Under the pieces are notes generated by a model that had not been told where the DNA came from, made no database searches, and saw only the letters and a list, made by a program, of their open reading frames with translations. 64,000 nt of DNA, taken from positions 32,945,422 to 33,009,421 of the forward strand of contig NC_135141.1 in the NCBI RefSeq assembly GCF_051014445.1, in the 5' to 3' direction. The first letter of the stretch is position 1; every line of letters begins with the position of its first letter. This DNA is from Colletes latitarsis (Eukaryota > Arthropoda > Insecta > Hymenoptera > Colletidae). The position numbers were made by a program, and so were the translations under genes. Of the stretch, positions 39,601-48,479 are shown piece after piece.

Positions 39601-39935
39601 CTAAGGAAGGTTAGGATTTAGTAACAGTCTCGATACTCCGGTGTTAGGGACGATCCGTGATTCCGTTTAAAAGATATTGTTTGATTGATTATTAAGTCAT
39701 AGTATTTACTGAAATCCGCAGGTGTTATCGGCGATCTTACGATATCGACGCTCGTCTACCCCGTTATTTCCACTATCATCGGCGCGTCGGTGTCGAACGA
39801 CACTCAAAAAGCTGCGACTACGCGAGACGTACGCCCGAATCGAGCATCGACGTTCAACATTTTGGTCTGCCCATTCTCAGCGTCAGCGAGCCCAGCCCGC
39901 CGGACGAAAACGACCGGGTGGACGATTATTTGTAG
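9408..39935 (+). CDS. FNDC4/FNDC5-like single-pass FN3 membrane protein (8 coding exons)
   Basis: Gene-level entry. Joining 9537-9633, 10557-10698, 12899-13044, 13886-13983, 17433-17642, 30204-30475, 37441-37560 and 39722-39935 gives one uninterrupted 432-residue frame, with junction phases 1,2,1,0,0,2,2. Domains in order: signal peptide (about 1-32), one fibronectin III domain (about 41-130) with sequon NIT at 44 and core Trp59, a Pro/Gln-rich linker (about 129-161), a transmembrane helix (about 165-186), and a Ser/Arg-rich cytoplasmic tail. The membrane segment carries a WAG-IALF pattern like the WAGVIALF of vertebrate FNDC5 (irisin precursor), and the FN3 start PENITV resembles FNDC5 PVNVTV. 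The topology and domain order match that family, but the tail is much longer. Exons 1-5 are firm. Assigning exons 6-8 to the same gene rests on phase, strand and order. The function in insects is not known to me. Introns total about 29 kb. Confidence 0.75.
9435..9482 (+). promoter_or_regulatory. two abutting 7-codon upstream ORFs
   Basis: ATG 9435 to TAG 9458 and ATG 9459 to TAG 9482 are each seven sense codons plus a stop, and the second ATG follows the first stop with no gap. They lie 54 bases before the main start codon at 9537. Upstream reading frames of this kind commonly reduce or condition translation of the main frame. The effect here is inference. Confidence 0.5.
9634..10556 (+). other. 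FN3 gene intron 1
   Basis: AT-rich intron. The only feature is a 63 bp segment (10333-10395) that recurs in diverged form in intron 3. Confidence 0.75.
10333..10395. repeat. dispersed repeat fragment, copy 1
   Basis: GAAAGAGAGGTCC, then a GACG-CAGACG-AGATACAGATAGT-GAATTAA series, matches 13540-13605 in the same order. It is probably a fragment of an interspersed element, with the fuller copy at 13320-13720. Confidence 0.6.
10557..10698 (+). CDS. FN3 gene exon 2: first half of fibronectin III domain
   Basis: Acceptor GGTTTATTTTCAG, donor AG/GTGCGT, phase 1 in and phase 2 out. It encodes residues 33-80. PENIT, then the NPTSVRVSW strand with the conserved core Trp, then EKYDVTYKP form the A, B and C strands of an FN3 fold. 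NIT is a potential N-glycosylation site. NPT is not expected to be used because Pro follows Asn. Confidence 0.85.
10699..12898 (+). other. FN3 gene intron 2
   Basis: AT-rich. It contains the Tc1-like transposase relic at 12139-12312 on the minus strand. Nothing else is supported. Confidence 0.7.
12139..12312 (-). pseudogene. Tc1/mariner-like transposase relic
   Basis: Read on the minus strand, EWPA is followed after a frame change by DVNPTENLWGIMAGKMYANG. This matches the C-terminal catalytic block of Tc1 transposases (WPAQSPDLNPIENLWG), which carries the third acidic residue region of the DDE/DDD triad. The frame is broken by at least one frameshift and a stop about ten residues further on, and no N-terminal part is present. 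It is a dead fragment in intron 2, opposite to the host gene. Confidence 0.7.
12899..13044 (+). CDS. FN3 gene exon 3: second half of fibronectin III domain
   Basis: It encodes YRVVAEV, then LSGLRADTQYQLIVTAVRAG. The L-G-L-x-x-x-T-x-Y-x-L-x-V pattern is the hallmark E-F strand region of FN3 domains. The donor is CTCG/GTAAGT, phase 1. The acceptor is uncertain: GTTAG (exon from 12899, adding SYR) and TTACAG (exon from 12905, giving R) both keep frame. I prefer 12899 because the C' strand is then complete. Neither has a strong pyrimidine tract. Confidence 0.8.
13045..13885 (+). other. FN3 gene intron 3
   Basis: Mostly occupied by a candidate inverted-repeat element (13320-13720). The rest is AT-rich with nothing recognised. 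Confidence 0.65.
13320..13720. mobile_element. candidate 0.4 kb non-autonomous element
   Basis: AACCCTTTAAAA at the left end and TTTAAAAGGGTT at the right end are inverted repeats (11 of 12). The GC content inside is higher than in the flanks, and 13540-13605 recurs at 10333-10395. No clear target duplication was found and no transposase is encoded, so the exact ends are tentative. Confidence 0.35.
13886..13983 (+). CDS. FN3 gene exon 4: Pro/Gln-rich stalk
   Basis: Acceptor GAATCTTTCAG, donor CAA/GTAAGC, phase 1 in and phase 0 out. It encodes EPPRTSPQQDAA, then a PLPPPPPSSQQPQPY run, which is an unstructured linker between the FN3 domain and the membrane helix. An internal GCG/GTAACT could serve as an alternative donor and would shorten the stalk, but it breaks the phase. 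Confidence 0.75.
13984..17432 (+). other. FN3 gene intron 4
   Basis: AT-rich with no second gene recognised. A stretch near 14294 starting CAGGGTGTTTCATAAC looks like one end of another dispersed repeat family, but I could not find its other end. Confidence 0.6.
17433..17642 (+). CDS. FN3 gene exon 5: transmembrane helix and juxtamembrane tail
   Basis: Acceptor GGGTAAATTGCAG, donor CAG/GTAATA, exactly 70 codons, phase 0 on both sides. VEVGIVVLVLIFWAGAIALFF is the membrane helix, and NRWGKIRM supplies positive charges on the cytoplasmic side, giving type I topology. The pattern V-L-x-x-W-A-G-x-I-A-L-F is shared with vertebrate FNDC4/FNDC5 membrane segments. It continues with LLPYQPDYKEQLKVPGTG and a Cys/His/Gln-rich end. 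Read-through past the donor would add 19 residues before a stop. Confidence 0.85.
17990..18500. repeat. degenerate tandem repeat, period about 160-180 bp
   Basis: Three diverged units share, in order, CGTAAA, a T/A-rich block with AATATTTAA, GTACAACAA or TACCAACAA, then CGTATCAAACT or CGCATCAAACT or GCGTCAAACT. The CGTAAA boxes fall near 18079, 18258 and 18416. Shared blocks AAACTTTAGCGATTAATTT and AAGTTTGTCGATTAATTTC also recur. Confidence 0.6.
19972..20856. mobile_element. CAGGGTGTTCGACC element (Tc1/mariner-type non-autonomous)
   Basis: It starts TA/CAGGGTGTTCGACCAACCCC, followed by a long block that returns as its inverted complement at the right end (GTCTTATTTTGGCCTCTAGAAT, then CATTAAAATT). 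The right terminus lacks the final 15 or so bases. A 140 bp module beginning GGGTAGGATTTCGAGGGTAT occurs twice inside (about 20109-20250 and 20628-20769). No transposase frame is present. Related pieces lie at 26911-26979, 30515-30697, 33023-33142 and 63391-63481. Confidence 0.7.
21278..22020. other. GC-richer intronic patch with competing open frames
   Basis: Open frames overlap on both strands (up to 175 codons on plus), which reflects base composition more than coding. A TTC repeat (21721-21745) and pyrimidine-rich DNA follow. One plus frame from 21536 reads VMTTLSDMVMQCGGGGCC and then a Cys/Arg-rich stretch to a TGA at 21686-21688. It would join exon 5 in phase 0, but its acceptor (CTCGAAG) is poor. 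It could be an alternative 3' exon or an internal promoter. Confidence 0.3.
26911..26979. mobile_element. fragment: right end of CAGGGTGTTC element
   Basis: GTCTTATTTTGGTCTCTAG, then GTTAAAATTGTTCTCAGGGGTGGCCGAACACCCTG followed by TA. This matches the inverted terminal block of the element at 19972-20856 and supplies the end missing there. The left part is absent. Confidence 0.7.
27246..27647 (-). other. GC-richer island with 133-codon open frame, unrecognised
   Basis: On the minus strand an ATG-initiated frame of 133 residues is open, with higher GC than its surroundings and Arg/Pro-rich composition (for example RPVPRQNWSSYSFLVLYDYV). I recognise no family and see no splice signals. It is more likely a remnant of an inserted element, or intronic regulatory DNA, than a gene of this locus. 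Confidence 0.2.
30204..30475 (+). CDS. FN3 gene exon 6: cytoplasmic tail, part 1
   Basis: Acceptor TTGTAATTTTCAG, donor AG/GTAATT, phase 0 in (matching exon 5) and phase 2 out. It encodes EFLRRHGSTSKLCRKVRSADNLPL, then a Lys/Glu/Gln-rich hydrophilic region. The basic stretch with RSADNL resembles phospho-regulated linear motifs in receptor tails. Linkage to exon 7 is strong: the AG plus G junction gives Arg and keeps frame. Linkage to exon 5 rests on phase and strand only. Confidence 0.65.
30515..30697. mobile_element. 183 bp CAGGGTGTTC MITE with TA target duplication
   Basis: CAGGGTGTTCAACCATCCC at the left is mirrored by GGGTTGGCCAAACACCCTG at the right, and TA flanks both sides (30513-30514, 30698-30699). 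Inside is the family's GAGGCTTCGTTAA-AAGTTATTAACG block, then unrelated sequence. It appears to be a deletion derivative of the 19972 element and encodes nothing. Confidence 0.8.
33023..33142. mobile_element. fragment: internal module of CAGGGTGTTC element
   Basis: GTAGGATTTCGGGGATATGT, then GACCAAAAATG and TTTTTTTAGAATGATTTG, correspond in order to the module repeated inside the 19972 element. There are no ends and no target duplication. Confidence 0.6.
33500..33769 (-). CDS. unrecognised 89-residue open frame, possible gene relic
   Basis: The frame begins MHELPYLQKLFEGG and continues with an acidic/Lys-rich segment and a hydrophobic stretch (HGYTILIGSLMAIYATHLIF) that could cross a membrane. 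The composition is more protein-like than in neighbouring AT-driven frames. No family is recognised. Together with 33925-34197 on the same strand it may be pieces of one decayed or multi-exon gene lying antisense in intron 6. Confidence 0.25.
   Translation of the reverse strand: MHELPYLQKLFEGGKDKSKELFNEIIDDPENLITAEVFVDTNYVIHGYTILIGSLMAIYATHLIFCMKYSRCVKRVLKYQLGINISFFF
33925..34197 (-). CDS. unrecognised 90-residue open frame, possible gene relic
   Basis: It contains ELMAANLELILDIINEFRL, then WQSDWATKVHKEKG, a helical, protein-like reading. Its N-terminal codons overlap a perfect inverted repeat (34154-34200), so the start is doubtful. No family is recognised. The DNA between this frame and 33500-33769 has stops in the same frame. 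Confidence 0.25.
   Translation of the reverse strand: MSPTIEKLFFVGDTELMAANLELILDIINEFRLVWQSDWATKVHKEKGLLVYLVCSISIIKPQFMDKKGEFLARREHHSGAFFIAPCNRK
34154..34200. repeat. perfect 16 bp inverted repeat
   Basis: TCGGTGTCACCCACGA (34154-34169) and its exact complement (34185-34200) are separated by 15 bases. The core TCGTGGGTGAC occurs again at the start of the first hairpin repeat unit near 34353, so it is probably part of the same repeat system. Confidence 0.85.
34314..35691. repeat. three-copy repeat bounded by inverted CCAAG termini, with internal hairpin
   Basis: Units are 34314-34791, 34830-35105 and 35223-35691. Each starts CCAAG(T/C)AATTATT, then GA(C/T)GAAGCTAAAT and a run of CGCGA pentamers (GACGCGACGCGACGCGA). 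Each ends AATTACTTGG or AATAATTGCTTGG, the inverse of the start. Before the end each has a hairpin CGATCAC-TG(T/C)TT...GTGATCG or GTGACCG. Linkers between units also share an ACACTAG(A/G)G(A/G)(C)TTAA motif. Unit lengths differ because middle segments are unrelated. There is no coding capacity. Confidence 0.8.
36555..36672. repeat. GGTCAGTAGT minisatellite
   Basis: About eleven tandem copies of a 10 bp unit GGTCAGTAGT or GGTCA(G/C)TCCT, interrupted once by CGGATCTGCAC. The GGTCAG core is the same as in the arms of the fold-back element at 46.6-50.9 kb. Confidence 0.85.
37001..37252 (-). CDS. unrecognised open frame, possible exon or relic
   Basis: The frame is open from a stop upstream of about 37270 and includes SSVTITINPSDHHGLFLPEF, then VTYEGELLFCNFSPKIVEV, which looks like alternating beta-strand sequence with natural composition. 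It has no in-frame ATG near its start, so it would have to be an internal exon. A convincing acceptor is not visible. No family is recognised. It lies antisense, 190 bp upstream of exon 7. Confidence 0.25.
   Translation of the reverse strand: MENSSVTITINPSDHHGLFLPEFIFVTYEGELLFCNFSPKIVEVKNRSIVSGMNAIAVPRVFYNMRYTLLKRNKMLNRSCIKL
37441..37560 (+). CDS. FN3 gene exon 7: cytoplasmic tail, part 2
   Basis: Acceptor GATGTTCCAG, donor GAGCG/GTAAGG, phase 2 on both sides, 120 bp. It encodes RDSSMASSSSFVGRRFGGW, then a Gly/Arg/Pro-rich stretch. The first codon is completed by AG from exon 6, and the last CG pairs with G of exon 8. It is a Ser-rich, basic, probably disordered segment. Confidence 0.7.
37561..39721 (+). 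other. FN3 gene intron 7
   Basis: AT-rich, then GC-richer after about 39050. A stretch from 38590 (AAGTGTCCCGCGCAACTGGG, then ACAGGCTGTATCTTTGAAA) looks like one end of a dispersed repeat. Nothing else is named. Confidence 0.55.
38586..38690. repeat. probable dispersed repeat end
   Basis: Starts TACAAAGTGTCCCGCG and reads GACAGGCTGTATCTTTGAAACCGTTGAAGATA. This has the look of the short conserved ends of insect interspersed elements (compare TACAGGGTG starts elsewhere). No partner end or second copy in the window confirms it. Confidence 0.3.
39722..39935 (+). CDS. FN3 gene exon 8: C-terminal tail and stop
   Basis: Acceptor GAAATCCGCAG. The phase 2 junction gives R-CYRRSYDIDARLP, then an Arg/His-rich region and an acidic, Pro-containing C-terminus (SVSEPSPPDENDRVDDYL) before TAG at 39933. 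The frame is open over all 71 codons in GC-rich DNA, with coding-like third positions. The C-terminal YL is not an obvious PDZ ligand. Confidence 0.7.
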
Positions 39936-42900
39936 GACTTGCTTGCCGAGGACTTCCTGAAGGAGCTCCTCGTGTGACCCCAACATGATCACTCTGTTGC
40001 TTCGCGTATACATCGCAGTTTTAAGGTAAACTCTCGAAGCAAGAACTCTTTCGATCGTGTCGGCAAGGAAAATCCAACATTCTCGGTAACGCGATCGCGT
40101 AGTTTCGAGGCGGTGATTCTCTTGTCTGATCGCGACGAGTGCGCGGGAAGAAATTCATTGTCATGCGCGGTGCTTACATATTTCGTAAAACTCACTGTGG
40201 ACGACTTTGAAGAAAAATTTTTAATTTTACATTTGTACGTACACGTAGAGAATATCCCCGATCGTACGATGGTGCGTTTTTGAAAGGAAATTTTCTGTTA
40301 TAACGGCAATATCGATAAAAATCGATAGTAAAGTTGTCGATCGTGTAACGTGTATTCGGTGGCGCTATCAATTGCTACCGATAATATTCATATCTTGTGT
40401 ACAAATTCGAAGCGAGATTATCGACCCGTGAACAGTATGTAATTTCACCACGAACGTTAAACGTAAAATTTCATTTGGTACGAATTATGACATATCCGAA
40501 TCTCGTTCGAGAGATAAATATTACAAAGATCACCAAACAAATGCATTACAATCCCGCTTCGAATCGACGGATTGGAAGAAACTACTTGCGATGGAATAAC
40601 GATTGAAAATACTACGAACGACGTGATACGATTAATCGTGTAATGTCAATTGTGCAGACGTTTAACGTACGAAGTTCCAGTTTACAAAGGGCACTCTAAA
40701 TATCTTTCGTCTCTTTTGACTCTTTGAGGTTATATTTATTCCAAAATATCCCATTCTACGATGTATGTAATGGATGTTTCGTGTGATTTGTAAAGACCAC
40801 GTCTGTCCCGGTGTACGCTGTTCTGTGTCTCTCCTTTTCCTTTTCATGCTTCCGTGCAACATTGTTAACCAGCAATCGATGGAAAACTACTCAAATACAG
40901 CGTGAAACACTGCAGGACACTGTAATCACTGTACCTTACACGCGTTTTTAACGCGATCTCTAGGATTACGATCGATCGTAGATATCTTGGCGATCAGATT
41001 TTGCGTTAACTTTCTATCGAACGAAATTACGCGCCATTTTGTATTCGTCGCGTGTTTCATACTCGATCGAAGCTGTTAGAATTATTTACGTTCGCGGGAT
41101 TATTATTTAAATAACAGTACGTATCGCTAAAGAGCTAGTTTTCAACAATAGGTGGGATTATAAGAGAAAAGTGGGTTATCGAGGACGCAGAAAATTTGGC
41201 AACACGCGAAACACTATAACGTAACGTCGTGTTGATCGATGGACATAGATGATACGATTAATAGAAAAGAATCGCGATGAAAGCTTTACGCATGACCAGG
41301 ACTGATTTAAGTGCAGTGTATATAAAAGATAGACAAAGAATACTATCAAATAATATATTTTTTAGTTTATTGAAAGAGCATATTGAAATTAGAAAATGAA
41401 AGAGAACGTTTCATTCTCTTAATTTTTATAATAAAAAGAAATATATCATTCGAGGACTAGTTTTGTAAAGAAACGCTTTTAATATCTCCCTGCTTACTTT
41501 GCAGATTAATTAACGCTAAGAAATAAACATTATCGAGAAGAATTTCAATTACTAGACTGTGACAAATTCGCTGTTGCGTTTAATTCGATGATTTCAGCCA
41601 AATTATTTGAATACTTCTATAATTACCGAATTACGTTTTGAAGAATTAGTATCGAATTCTGCGAACACAACGTGGACAGTTTGGACAGGAAATTTGAAAT
41701 AATGCGTAAATTAAACACGTTCCCTATCAAACATGACACTCCATATTATACCCAGTCGTGTAGTTTAAGGAAACTGTTTTTTATCGATGCTCAAACGCAA
41801 AGATCGACCAAAGTCAATATTAAACATCCTGTTAGACGACGCAGTAACGACTTCGAATAAATTCTTATGTGAATCGTCCTTCCGTTTAATAAATTTTTAG
41901 CAACGAAAGTACATTAAATGTGCTAATTCTCAAACTCTCTCTTTTCCGAAATACTCTGATCGTTACATTTATAGTACATATTTTCTATTACATTTAATTT
42001 CTTGATCGAGAGATTTATCTTAATGTACAAACTTTATTAACGATTTTCATTGTATTAATCTTTTTAAACACGTGCAGTTACGCGTTCATTAAACTTCCAT
42101 AAACTTTAAACGTATTTTCTCTCTAACTTCGTTCGGAAATTTACAGCGTTATGTCGTTGATATCTAAGATGATATCTAAGAACGAAGAGAGAGTTTGGGA
42201 TTCGTGTGATCATTGTCACTTATCAGGGCTCATTATTACGTGGGAACAATAGATTGTGAAATATGTGCGACAGATTCAAGTACTTAACCGTGTTACATTG
42301 GACATTGAAAATTTCAAGATCGACTTAGTTTATCGGTATTGTTTAACACGGATATTTTATTACTCATCATCTATTCTATGACGTGTTTTTGGACCAATCA
42401 GTATGATAAAACAGGGGCCATAACTTCGTCGTCCCTACGTTGAATCTTTCCAATATTTAAACATTTACGAGTATGTATATAACATATATATATAATATAT
42501 AATCAAAATTATATATATGTACGTATGTATGTGTACATATACATATATACATATATACATATGTATAATCAGAATAGAATTTTGTTACATCGATGATAAA
42601 ATAGTGTGCTTTCTTCAGAGCTATCAGAAATTCAATTTAATTCTATTATACGTTGTTTACACACGAATTATAATTTCACGTACTATTTATCAATTTATCA
42701 ATCCCGTTTCATTCCATTTCTAGAAAACGATACGACAACTCTCAAATTTTGGGGACCAAATAAATAATTATAAAGATACAGAGAAGAATTTAATTAGTTT
42801 CATTCCTGAATATTTTTTGAACCATTCTAGAGGAATCATCCGAAATACTCTTCCTTGTAAAATTTCATTATCATATTCACAATTAAAATGATATACATAT

Positions 42901-45900
42901 AAAAGGAATATGATATTGGTACCATAAAATCAGACTTTTATTTATACGCTATTTTGCAACGATAAATTACGTAAACGCACTTTCAAACTGCTTACATACA
43001 TATATACTAAAATGTCGTAAATTATATATTACGTGCAATGTATTTAATTAGTAATAATACCATTAACGTTCAATTAAATTATTAATTCCTTCTGAGAACG
43101 TGTGACTGTTAACGATTGTAATGTTTGTCAAGTGAAAATAGGAAGGACTACGATATGTATAAATTCTTAATCGTCAAATCTTCTGTAAATATTTGGACGT
43201 GACACTAGAAACAATCGTCTACGTATTTCATTAAAGTAAACAATTATAAACCGGATAGAAAATGCGTCTGGTTGTATGTACTTTTTTTTATTTCCACTTT
43301 ACGTTTACAACGATAATTTCAATTCCGTATTATTGATAAAATCATGCATTTAAAAAATTCGTTCAGCTTTTCTGTTACAAGTGTCCAACCACGAATACTG
43401 TCGCACGTATTAATCCAACCTAAGTATACCTAGTATACTAGTACACGACGTACGTATCTATAGAAATCACATTATAGTATCTATAAAAGCAAATCGATAA
43501 TGTAACCTTAGCTCTTACGATCACCATGATTCTCGTGTGTACATTCACATTGTTTCGCTCATTGATCTATTCGCGAGCTTCGACGCTATGCTCGTGTATG
43601 ATTATACGTTCCTCCTGAGACATTTGTGTACATACTCATAAAGAAAACGTGTTACGTGACGATCGAATCAGAGCGCGAACAGTTTTTCCCAATTTTATTG
43701 TAATTTTAACGAGGTTTAACGACAAAGGCACTGGCTTAATTATTTGCTCGGTAGAAAGTCTTGAGATATATGTTCAATCTTTCGAGTATGATGTTCGTGC
43801 GACCGATTATATCAATTAAAACGATAATAGACGAATTAAGATTACGAAAGAGAGAGAAAAGGAGTTTAATAAAAAAAAAAATACACATCTATTTTTAGCA
43901 GTACAGTTATTAATTACATATTACGAAGAAACGAAATAAAATACATTTATTCAGACACGTGCTTAGCTGTACCGTCGATAATGTAAGAGAAATGGGTGTT
44001 GCTTAAATTTACGTAGGGTAATTTGTTATAATAACAGGGTAAATGTTAGAGAACGTACATTTTAATTATACAAACTATCGTTGAAATATTTAATATCTTG
44101 TTTCCAACGTTCGATTAAGGGATCACAAAAATCGCCGAAGTTGGTAAAAGGATACGAGGTGTAAGAACTATCGAGCAGAAAATTAAGCAGCATGTATAAA
44201 ATTTTGGAAGTAGAGAGTAATGGTCAATGGAAGACTTATATGCATATATGTATGTACCTATAAGCATACCTTATACTCGTACGTAAAATCGTAGTGAAGG
44301 TTTAATCAATAAAGTAATATGCGATAATATTATTTTTATCCTCAAATTGTACAGAAATATCAAATCTCTGCGAAAGAATGCTTAAACGCGTGTTGTATTA
44401 TTGTGCAGGGTATTGCCACTAAAAACAGACCACCTTACTATCTTTGCTATTTTATTATAGTATAAAGCTTACGTTACTTACAAAAGTTCTATAGCTTCAA
44501 GATAAAAAGAGTAAAATTACAATTTTCAAATTTAATTTTGAATAAATTATGTCCTGAGTGATTTCATATTTTGCTTAAATACTCTGTAGTTCGATTTAGG
44601 TATTCTATAAACTATACGTCAATGTTAAAATTGTCTAAAAGTTTTACAATTACAAAGTCGCCGATTTTTGTTATTTAAAATAGAGGAAGTATCGAGATGG
44701 TTTCTTTTTAACGAAAGACCCTGTATAGTAATGCGAGGCTCATGCTGAAATCCATTTGCCGACAGGCCAAGAACTTTATTTAATTAATCACTTTGATTAA
44801 TTCGTAGAAACAACGAATCATGAAGAGGCAACGATGTATCATAATTCGATTTTTGGTACTTTTATGTAAAATTCTATCAAGATTACATGCATTTTAAAAT
44901 GATTAGCTATTAATTAATTATACAGCGATTGCATAAGATTATATTACATATCGTTTAATATTATACAATATGTCTAAAATTACAATTTCAATTCGTATTT
45001 TAACGGACGTTATTTACCAAAGAATTAAGCATCTTTTCTATTCGAAATTCAATTCAATTGATATGTATATCGTATACTTTATATTTAATTTTTCTAATTT
45101 ATAAATATATTTCTTAGAACGAAAGAGAATAAATTCAGGGATACTTTAAAACGATATCACCGATAAACAATTGGCATTAGCTTTTTATGAAATGATACTC
45201 GTCCGCTATTATTTTCACGTAAAATTTGAATCAAGAGCAATCAGTCATTGATGTATTTTATACCCATCTTTAATTGTACAAATTAACGTGATATCTCGCG
45301 CACAATATGTCCAAAAACTTATACAACGAAAATATGCATTGCAACTCTATAAATAACGGTTAACGGTCAAACATTCGCCAACTGTAAATAAAGAGCACGC
45401 GATTCTTGGGTTAAAAATAGATAGCAGCATGAGACTTGTAACAAATCGATGCAAAATTTTAGCTGCAATGTTTAATAATCATAGCTTTAATAAAGAGACC
45501 AAATATATAAAGAATTCGTATTGTCTTAGAAAGGACCCAGTCTTAAGCAAGATCGAATTATGCAATTTTTGCAAGAAAACATGGCAGAGGCGTGATTCAA
45601 AGCGACTGTAGTACTCCTGTATATGTATACATATACATATGTACGTGTACTAATTACAATTTTAATCATGTTGATCTGCGACAGATGCTGCATTGAACCA
45701 TTATTTGATCGACGACACTCGTAACGAGTTGAGAAAATTTTCTATTTGTTATTTGCAAATTCACGTCGTACGATGAATCGGAGATAAAATGTATGAACAA
45801 CGTATTAGCGCCAATCATAAAACAATCTTTGTTCAGAAATATGCATCAGAGCGTCTTACATTGAAAAAATAAAAATTTACTTGTTTCGGTCGTATTAATG

Positions 45901-46599
45901 CAAGTAAATATTAAGATTCTGCAAAAAGTCCTATCATTTCGCTCGAGTGTCAATAAACATTAAAAGATAGTTCTTCGCAATGTTCGAAGACTTTTAATCT
46001 GGAAACATATCCAGTCCAATGCACATTTGGACGACGAATAAATTAGAAAACACACTACAGGAAATTGTGACATAACCTCGTACGTAAAAAGGCGGGAATA
46101 TTACACGAACATTGAATTGCATTGAAGTGTATACAAACACACAGAAGGTAAAAATCTATTCACCCTTTAAATCTTTGTAATTAATTTCTCCTCTTCTAAA
46201 CAGCTCCGACGAAACCACTTTTTTTATCCAATAAATTCTGTCTTGCATATTGTAATTATTTGATTTATGGTAATCGAAAATAAAAAATTAAAGAAAATAT
46301 AAATATATTTATAAATATCAATCTCAATTTTTCTTATTCATATCCTTGTGCTTGTTTTTAGAATACCATCAGATTCTGTAAGTATAATTATTATATAAAC
46401 ATTTAAATTATTCCAGTATACAATGTACTCTGGAATATTGCATACTCGCGTTTCATCAAAGGATAAAAATAATTAATATACATGAATTAGGATAATTATA
46501 TCATTTATTTGACGTAACGGTTACACAATAGTATAAAATTATCTTTCTAAATTATCTTTTGTTTAATCTACGGAATCTAGCCTACATGTGTGTTTCAAA
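39936..46599. other. 3' UTR candidate and AT-rich intergenic DNA
   Basis: After the stop codon the first AATAAA signals on the plus strand are at 41430 and 41887, so the 3' UTR may be up to about 2 kb. An AT dinucleotide-rich tract lies at 42471-42565. No open frame in 40-46.6 kb is convincing, and no RNA gene was seen. Confidence 0.5.
42471..42565. repeat. AT/ACATAT microsatellite
   Basis: Tandem TATATA, GTATGT and ACATAT motifs, simple sequence only. Confidence 0.85.
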
Positions 46600-46607
46600 G
46601 ATATAAC
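46600..46607. other. target-site duplication, left copy
   Basis: GATATAAC directly before the left CAGAGG terminus. The identical octamer follows the right terminus at 50869-50876. Confidence 0.85.
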
Positions 46608-46838
46608 CAGAGGTGCCAGAAGTGCATCGAAGGTGCTCTCTCACACTATGCCCGATCACGCGTACGTGAGCTCGTGGAGTTTCGAAGGATCGACAAAGAC
46701 AAAATGACATATGCCCTCTTTCTCGATTCACCGAAGCTGCCCAAAGTAAGTTCGGACCGTCTCGTGGGAGTCGAGAGAAAAAGGCTCACACATCCCTTCT
46801 CGCTCTTGAACAACTAATATCCGACCTCTCGTCAACAG
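46608..46838. repeat. fold-back element, left terminal segment
   Basis: Matches the inverse of 50599-50868 in blocks: GATCACGCGTACGTGAGCTC, GAGTTTCG, ATCGACAAAG, CCCTCTTTCTCGATT, TTCGGACCG, CTCGTGGGAG, AACAACT and ATCCGACCTC. A 76-codon frame across it is conserved only because the DNA is. Confidence 0.85.
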
Positions 46839-46839
46839 G

Positions 46840-48250
46840 TCTCCGCTGGACTCTGCTGACCGCTACTGACCACTCCTGTTACTTCTGACAACGTATAACG
46901 ATTACGACTGGCTACTGTTAGCGTCTCCCAGCCTCTGCTGGCCTCTGCTGACCACCGCTTATATTCCTGACAACGTATAACGATTACAACTTGCTTCTGC
47001 TTGCCCCTGCTGGTCTCTGCATGCCTCTGCATCCCTCTGCTGGCCTCTACTGACCACTGCTGGTATTTCTGACAATGTATAACGATTAATACTTGTTAGT
47101 GCTTGCCCCTCTAAGTCTCTGATTGCCTTTATAGATCTCTGCTTGCCTCTGCATGCCTCTGCTGGCCTCTACTGACCACTGCTGACCGTCGCTTATATTT
47201 CTGACAACGTATAACGATTACAACTTGGTACTGTTAGCCTTTCCCAGCCTCTGCTGGCCTCTGCTGACCACCACTTATATTTCTAACAACGCATAACGAT
47301 TACTACGGACTTCTATCTGCCTCTGCTGGCCTCTGCTGACCACCGCTTATATTTCTGACAACGTATAACGATTACAACTTGCTACTGCTTGCACCTGCTG
47401 GTCTCTGCATGCCTCTGCATCCCTCTGCTGGCCTCTACTGACCACTGCTGGTATTTCTGACAATGTATAACGATTAATACTTGTTAGTGCTTGCCCCTCT
47501 AAGTCTCTGATTGACTTTATAGATCTCTGCTTGCCTCTGCTGGCCTCTACTGACCACTGCTGACCGTCGCTTATATTTCTGACAACGTATAACGATTACT
47601 ACTGACTTCTGCCAGCCTCTTCCACCCTGTTCCAGCCTCTGCTGGCCACCGCTTATATTTCTAACAACGCATAACGATTACTACTGACGTCTGCCAGCCT
47701 CTGCTGACCGCTGCTGACCACTCCTGTTACTGACAACGTATAACGATTGCGACTGGCTACTGTTAGCCTCTCCCAGCCTCTGCTGGCCTCTGCTGACCAC
47801 CGCTTATATTTCTGACAACGTATAACGATTACTACTGACTTCTGCCTGCCTCTGCTGGACTCTGCTGACCGCTACTGACCACTCCTGATACTTTTGACAA
47901 CGTATAACGATTACAACTTGCTACTGCCTGCCCCTGCTGGACTCTGCTTGCTACTGCTAGCCTTTGCTGACCACAGCTGACCACCCCTGATGCTTCCGAC
48001 AACGTATAACGATTACTACTTGTTACTGCTTGCCCCTGCTGGACCCTACGTGCCTCTGCATGCCTCTGCTGGCCTCCGTTGGCCTCTGCTGACCGCTATT
48101 GACCACTGCTAACCACCGCTTATATTTCTGGCAACGTACAACGATTACTACTGGCTACTGCCACCCTCTGCTGACCTCTGCCAGCATCTCCCGACCTAAG
48201 CTGACCTCTGCCAACATCTCCCGACGTCAGCTGACCATCGCTGACCACTG
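46840..48250. repeat. left-arm minisatellite with higher-order period
   Basis: About fourteen copies of a unit containing CTGACAACGTATAACGATTA, separated by variable runs of TGCTGGCCTCTGCTGACC. A longer block beginning near 47001 (GCTGGTCTCTGCATGCCTCT, then ACTTGTTAGTGCTTGCCCCT) recurs about 388 bp later, near 47389. Confidence 0.9.
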
Positions 48251-48479
48251 CTGACCGTTGCTGACAACTTGTCACATGATATAATATAATATAATATGTT
48301 TATATGTATTAAAGTTTTGTATAATGTAAATCTATGACAATAAATGATATAATTTTAAAGTATTCTATGTGTTCTCATCATTTTTTACCGTCCTTTTCCT
48401 CTCCAAATCATTCTCTTACCTATAAGATGCGTCCCACCTTCTTCGCAAGTTCACCAACATTTTAGAAATGTTCCGGGAA

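Noticed and set aside
39100..39660. GC-richer stretch with short palindromes (CTGGTG/CACCAG), considered as an RNA gene
   Set aside because: No tRNA, rRNA or snRNA signature, and the stems are short and isolated.
39722..39988. 88-codon frame overlapping FN3 gene exon 8
   Set aside because: A different frame of the same DNA. The frame joined from exon 7 is uninterrupted and ends at TAG 39933.
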